64,000 nucleotides of DNA from Panicum virgatum (taxonomy: Eukaryota; Streptophyta; Magnoliopsida; Poales; Poaceae). Positions within the stretch are counted from its first letter, which is position 1. Every line of letters starts with the position of its first letter. Shown here piece by piece: positions 58,824 through 64,000 of this stretch. The position numbers were made by a program, and so were the translations under genes. The stretch is from contig NC_053150.1 in NCBI RefSeq assembly GCF_016808335.1, forward strand, positions 39,955,607-40,019,606, read 5' to 3'. The notes below the pieces were generated by a model that saw nothing but the letters and a program-made list of their open reading frames with translations, was not told where the DNA came from and ran no database searches.

Positions 58824-60136
58824 GGCCCGCGGTTCGGGCGCGAGGGACGTGCCCAGATTCTACTTCGAACTAGAACAGTGTGCGGCGTTGCCGCAAAAAT
58901 GGCCCTTCGTCTATTCGGTTCGGGATGTTATTATAAGAGAAGAAGGTTGATTCCATGTATTCGGTATGGATAATTATTTTAAGAGAAGAAGGTTCTTATT
59001 CGATATATATCTGTTTACGGCGGTTGATTCCATAAGAAAATGAGAACTTTTTGTAAGATTGCCAAGAAAAGCGGACTGCAGATTGATTTTGTGGGAAAAT
59101 GAGGTTTGTTTTGTAAAATTTTAAAGGAAAGTGGACTGTAGGTTGATTCTTCAAACTTTGAAGGCAATTTTGCAAAATTTCTAGAGATGGTTCTAGAGTG
59201 CGGCTTGATTTTAGAAAATGATAAGGGGTTTAATGAAAAACTGCATACCATCTCCAGCAATCTGAACCATCCGTGCACGATCGAACGGCTGATTTTTTCC
59301 GTAGCTGACGTGGATAGCCTCTCCGACCAAAACCGCGTAAACCGCGACGCGGTTTCAGTCATTAAAGATTTGCGTGCGGTGTTTCAGCGTTTCAGGTGAT
59401 TTGTGCTGATACCGGCGCTCACCGCCAGGTCATTGACCTACGCCATCTTAGCCACTGACATAGGTTCAAACAAACCTATTGACAACGGGTTAAGGGCGAA
59501 TACTTTGCTAGACACAATCGATCTTACTAGTCGCTTAATGCAGTTTCACGTAAGATTTTTGATGATGTGGAGGAGAAAGAGGAGGAAACGATCTTATTAG
59601 TCGCTTGATATAGTTTTACGTAGGATTTTTGACGATGTGGATAAGAGAGAGAAGAGGAGAAAAAAGAAGACGGTTGCTTCAAGAAAGGACCGGCTCATGA
59701 GCTACAATTAAAGACTATACACTGTTTACTAACCATTATACGAACATTTGTAATAAGGTAACTTAAAATATTTCTTTTTCATTCCATAAACTAAGGAATA
59801 GTATTAATACGAGACAACAAAAAAGACAAATCAATGTAAAGGTCGTCCCTAAATTACGTATCAACATGTATCAATGTATAAATAGTCAATCTGACAGCAC
59901 CGATGTAATTGTTTGTTTCAGTCGGAATCTGAACGATTTGTCGGTTCACAAAGGCCTCCTCTTCGTCTGAAAATTTTTCTACTTTAAACAACTACGGAGA
60001 TCAATGAGAAGGCTAGATTTTTTTTAAATTGTACATCAACAATGGTATCATATGAGGTTGACAAAAATTGAGACTAAAAAATAGAGTGTTATACATACCT
60101 CGGTTATCTTCTACTATCTAGTGCCAATAAAGAATG
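58824..60136. other. Intergenic, with short tandem repeats
   Basis: It contains the PPR promoter, then two loose ~70-bp repeats around AGCGGACTGCAG.TTGATT and AGTGGACTGTAGGTTGATT (about 59,010-59,160), and two clear 70-bp direct repeats (59519-59588, 59589-59658; CGATCTTA.TAGTCGCTT…GATGTGG). No coding frame or RNA gene is convincing. Confidence 0.5.
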
Positions 60137-61175
60137 TGTCGTGGTGCTGCAAACCACGGCCGGGTGGCGGAAGGCACCCGCCCTAGCCCAGAGGGTGTGT
60201 ACTCAGAGGGTAGCTAGTCTTAGATCGATCTCACTCAAGAACACGAGGAACACAGCAGGATTTAGAGTGGTTCGGGCCGCCGGAGCGTAATACCCTACGT
60301 CCACTGTGTGTTGTATTGCCTTCCCACGAGAGTGAGAAGGTGCGAGAGCTTGAGTCTGTCCGCCTCTGTCTGACGAGCGCCTCCCTTTTATATCTCAAGG
60401 GGGCGCGTACACAGCCGTTGGATCCCCGACAGGTGGGTCCAACGATGCAGTATAAACTAATGTACTGTTCATACATTATGGCGTCGCAGGCAAAGGAGAT
60501 CTCTCTCTTGGATTCCCTTGCCTGCTCCCGGAGCCCTTCGTCCATCATGTCCTAGCGTCGTCTTGTCAGGTCGGGCCTGTCGTAGCTAGTGGCACCGCCC
60601 GTCACATTGCTTAAGCGGGTGGTGTAGCTTGCGGCGTAGGCGGCATGATGGAAAAGTGACGTGCTGTCGTATCCATTTAATGCTGCAGGCGGGCTCTGCG
60701 CGGGTGCGGCACAGGCGGCTGCACTGTGCTTCTTGGTAATACGCGGTGCTCAGCGAGGCCTGACAAAGGCTGTCTCACGTACCGCGGCGACAGAGCACGC
60801 CTTGTCCACCACATTAAATGCGGTGGGTGGGCGAGTCCCCCTGCGGAAGACTCGCGCACGATCCCGCGTCCTCGGGACACGTGGCGGTTCCGGACCCCTA
60901 CATGGTGAGGGTAGTCCGGACGGGCGCAGGAGGTCCCGGACCCCTATGGGGGTCCGGGCCTCGGCGGTCAGCACGGAGCTTCCCTTCTTTAGGGATACGT
61001 GGCGTCTTCGGACCCTTCCCCAGGCGGGGAGCGGGTCCGGGACCGTTGGCCTAGTGAGGGAAGAGCCTGACCTGTGGGGCTTGGCTACTCCGCCTTTCCC
61101 GCGCAGCTATGGACAACTACGCGGGTCCTGCCTTGCTGCAGTAAGAGTGGGTATTCCTGCTACAGGGTACCGACA
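60137..61175 (-). repeat. Solo LTR with perfect target duplication GAATG
   Basis: A 1,039-bp unit begins TGTCG and ends CGACA, flanked by GAATG (60132-60136 and 61176-61180). On the minus strand it starts TGTCGGTACCC and has a TATAAAAG box (about 60,390) and then GGGTATTACGCTCCGGCGGCCCGAACC, typical of grass LTR U5 sequence. No internal domain follows, so it is a solo LTR left by recombination. Its promoter points away from the apyrase and towards the PPR gene's upstream side. Confidence 0.92.
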
Positions 61176-61491
61176 GAATGGATTGATCTACTATTGAGTT
61201 CTTTTTTATTCTCAATTCCTATTTCTTCCCATTAAACTTGAGAAACTAAAGGAGATTTAGTTCATGGTAGGATACAAACATGTTTTTCTTGCATTGAATT
61301 GCTTATCTTTCTTCGGGTTCCACGGGCAGAATGTAATACGATGAGATAGAATGCAATAGAAACAATATCTGCTTTAGTTGTTATAACCTGCTCTTTTAAT
61401 GCACATATATAAAAAATATCACCTTTTAAATATTTCCATCACATGTACCTGAGATGCAATTTTTCATAATTCCAATCTTTGAAGATTAATG
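61176..61491. other. Apyrase upstream region, distal
   Basis: AT-rich DNA between the solo LTR and a Stowaway-like MITE. No feature seen. Confidence 0.4.
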
Positions 61492-61733
61492 CGACCACTC
61501 CATCAGTTCCAAATTATAATATTTTTTTGACCTCAAAGTTGACTACTCGTCTTATTTAAATTAATGCAAAATATCACTGCTTTTGTTCTTTTGTTTTGGC
61601 TTGCTTTATTAATCAAAGATCTTCAAAAATAATTTAAATTTGATTATATTTGTATAAATTTTTAAATAAAATGAGTGGTCAAATTTAAAATAAAAAAATC
61701 AAATAAATTATAATTTGAAACGGAGAGAGTACC
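61492..61733. mobile_element. Stowaway-like MITE
   Basis: The left end CCACTCCATCAGTTCCAAATTATAAT and right end ATTATAATTTGAAACGGAGAGAG are inverted and match the Stowaway consensus CTCCCTCCGTTYCAAATTATAA. About 240 bp, AT-rich, noncoding, with TA at the right border. It ends about 420 bp before the apyrase ATG and so sits in its promoter. Confidence 0.8.
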
Positions 61734-62154
61734 AGCTATAAATATGCGTTCCTACTTTTCCTTTTCTTTACGCTCGTTCCCCCATTTTGACGAAGTGCTG
61801 AAGCTAACCGATCCAATCATTTGTTTTCTTAGCCCAGAAGGAATTCTCCCAAACAAAACGGAAGTGCTAGGAAGAGATAACCTTTCCCTCACCAGTCACC
61901 ATGGACCACCCGGAGAAGACGGCGCAACGCGACAAGCTCTCCCGCGCTGCCACCTGTCTGCGGTAACCACTAACGGTCAATTACCCCCTCCCACTGCTCG
62001 CCCCGCCACACGTGGTCCCCACGCTCGCTCCCCGCACCGGATCCCTGCCACCACCTCGCCGCGGCGCGCCGGCACCCCCCACCTCCCCGCCGACGCGCCG
62101 CGAGCCCCGAGCGCCCCGAACGAGCCGCCGGGGCCGATCTGCACCCCCTGTCCG

Positions 62155-64000
62155 ATGCGCCGCCCCAATGCCCGCGGCGATCACAAGGAACAAACCCTAG
62201 CTCCCGTCCCCTCCCCCGCCGCCCGGATCAGGATGGGCGCCCCGCGGCGGCAGCCCGGCTCCCGCCGCCGCATCGCCTGCGCCCTCGCGCTCCTCGCCGC
62301 GTCCGCGCTCGCCCTGCTGCTCCTCCTCGCGTCCCGCTCGGCGCCCCCGAGGTACGGCGTCATCATCGACGCCGGCAGCACGGGGAGCCGCGTCCACGTC
62401 ATCGCCTACCGCGCCGGCCCGGGCCGGGGCGCGACCCCGCAGCTGGACTGGGCGCGCACGGCCTCGCTGAAGGCGAACCCGGGGCTGTCGTCCTTCGCGG
62501 CGGATCCCCGCGGCGCGGGGCTGTCGCTGGCCCCGCTGGTGGAATTTGCGCGGCGCCGCGTGCCACGGGAGAGGTGGGCGGACACCGAGGTGCGGCTCAT
62601 GGCCACGGCAGGGCTCCGGCTTCTCGACGCCGCGGTGTCAGAGTCTGTTCTGGAGTCATGCAGGGATGTGCTTCGCCAATCGGGGTTCCTGTTCCAGGAC
62701 AAATGGGCCACCGTGATCTCAGGCATGTTATACACAGTAAATTGCTCAGCTTTTTATGTAATTTTGGTTCCATGTTATGGAAATATGTTGAATTGGAGCT
62801 CTTGTATGCGATGGATCAGTATAGCAGGAAGTACATCCGTTGAATTTGGGAGCTTGCATTTCAGTACATTGGACGTAGTTGTGTTGAATTGGTGTAGGGC
62901 ACGTTCTGTTGAATTGAATTTTCTGTCTTCACTAAGGTGATCATGTAAGTTCATAAAAATGCTGTGCAGGGGCTGAGGAAGGTATATATGCATGGGTTGC
63001 AGCAAATTATGCATTGGGGACTCTAGGCGGTGATCCACACGACACCACTGGGATAATTGAGCTTGGTGGGGCATCTGTTCAGGTTCCGTGTGTTGCTTTC
63101 ATACTATTGAGTGGATCCTCCTAAACCAAAATTTGTGAGGTCTTACTGGTTTCCTGTTTGTGATTAAATAGGTCACTTTTGTAACGGGTGAACCTTTGCC
63201 CCCGGAGTTCTCTCATGTGCTTAAGTTTGGCGATGTCTCATATAATCTGTACAGCCACAGCTTTTTGCAATTTGGCCTAGTGAGTTGTATGCATATATGT
63301 CTGTCCATTATCTGTTATGATCCTTTCGTTGAATTGCATATCGCAAAGTTTCACAGAAGCATAGAAAAACCTGCACCTTACAGGCAGCACATTTTATGCT
63401 CTTTTAAGTGTACCTTGCCTATTATTTTGTATGTTCTGAATGTTTTCTCTGATTCTATCTGCAGAATGTAGCATACGAGTCACTCCATGACTTGCTCAGC
63501 TCACCTGGCCTTAAATCAAGTGAGTTGATTGGTTAAATTCATGTTTACTGTCCAATGTGAAATAACAGTAGCACACATGCATTATGTGTATGCTGTTTGA
63601 ACTCCATTCAGTTCAATCCTTTTTTCTACGGTAACCAGGGGGGACAGAATCCCCACCTGAATTTTCATTGATAGGGGTGCCAGACCACAGATTTCAAGAG
63701 CAATACAAACACCAATGCAACATAATCACTAAAATACACTCGCAAACAGAGAAAGACTCAAAGAACCACACACACACAGCAGAAATATACTTTATTATAT
63801 TTGAGAACTTTTAGTATGACTATTTGATCATGTTTATTTTTTCTCTTTTGTTTGTTCCTTCTTGTCTTTCATCTACAATATACCTCAACTTGGTTGGGAT
63901 GGTTTTTCAAAAAACAAAAAACTGGGGGATAAAAGGCCCTACTGTTGTATTTTTCGTGTGTCCATGTGCTATGACTTGCCCTACTATATATGCATATGTT
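62155..64000 (+). CDS. Apyrase (GDA1/CD39 family, APY6-like), 5' part; continues off the window
   Basis: It hydrolyses nucleoside tri-/diphosphates in Golgi, endomembranes or outside the cell. Exons seen: 62155-62722, 62970-63082, 63172-63279, 63465-63519; the joined frame is open. I chose ATG 62155 (MRRPNAR) because Arabidopsis APY6, as I recall it, starts MRR.HAR; ATG 62233 is an alternative. A membrane anchor spans about residues 40-60 (ALALLAASALALLLLLA). Conserved apyrase regions: IDAGSTGSR (71-79), ATAGLRLL, GAEEGIYAWVAANYALG (exon 2), GIIELGGASVQ, then PPEFSHVLKFGDVSYNLYSHSFLQFG (exon 3), in the order of the family. The first intron uses a GC donor (CAG|GCATGT), needed to keep the frame; introns 2-4 are GT-AG. 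The remaining exons lie to the right. Confidence 0.93.
63520..64000 (+). other. Apyrase intron 4, incomplete
   Basis: This starts with the donor GTGAGTTG and no acceptor or further exon is recognisable before the window ends. It holds ordinary AT-rich intron sequence with a repeat-like GGGGGGACAGAATCCCCACC near 63,640. Confidence 0.6.

Noticed and set aside
58342..58973. Two ~200-codon plus-strand frames
   Set aside because: Antisense shadows of the GC-rich 5' part of the PPR gene.
1..64000. CRISPR arrays, bacterial operons, rRNA or tRNA genes
   Set aside because: None seen. The tRNA-like matches are only the retroelement primer binding sites; the tandem repeats have no spacer structure.

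Overview
This window comes from a plant nuclear genome, almost certainly a grass and probably a panicoid. The evidence is typical plant genes (a plastid-targeted malate dehydrogenase, a DYW-type PPR protein, an S-like RNase T2, an apyrase), GC-rich first exons and leaders, and the set of LTR retrotransposons. There are no bacterial features.

The left half (1 to about 35,870) is a stack of nested LTR retrotransposons. The oldest visible layer is a Copia (SIRE/Maximus-like) LTR fragment (34,487-35,865). It was broken by a minus-strand Ty3/gypsy LTR, 'C' (32,168-34,486). C was broken by a plus-strand Tat-lineage Ty3/gypsy element (8,198-8,524 plus 20,691-32,167). The Tat gag gene was then hit twice, 327 bp apart. 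One hit is minus-strand element A, of which the gag-pol start, a pre-gag ORF, the PBS and the complete 5' LTR lie at 1-8,197. The other is plus-strand element B, complete at 8,525-20,690 with a perfect 5-bp target duplication GCGTC. B is a chromovirus with a chromodomain; a single stop codon breaks its 1,488-codon gag-pol. The Tat element is dead: reverse transcriptase deletion, frameshift and nonsense codons. It carries a long antisense gene behind pol with recognisable GT-AG introns and a Transposase_28 (PF04195)-like first exon.

The middle (about 35,900-48,100) is AT-rich, gene-poor repeat territory. It has Helitron-like termini, microsatellites, a 357-bp tandem duplication, an apparently perfect 619-bp tandem duplication in a GC-rich cassette, and a CCGGT-rich element.

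The right part (48,500-64,000) holds four host genes: plastidic NAD-malate dehydrogenase (+), secreted RNase T2 (-), DYW PPR protein (-), and the 5' half of an APY6-like apyrase (+), which runs off the window. A MITE-like repeat, a solo LTR with perfect GAATG target duplication and a Stowaway-like MITE lie between them. The four genes have unrelated jobs (plastid redox/carbon metabolism, RNA turnover, organelle RNA editing, nucleotide hydrolysis) and form no visible pathway.

All calls are by eye. LTR divergence, domain scores and expression were not computed.
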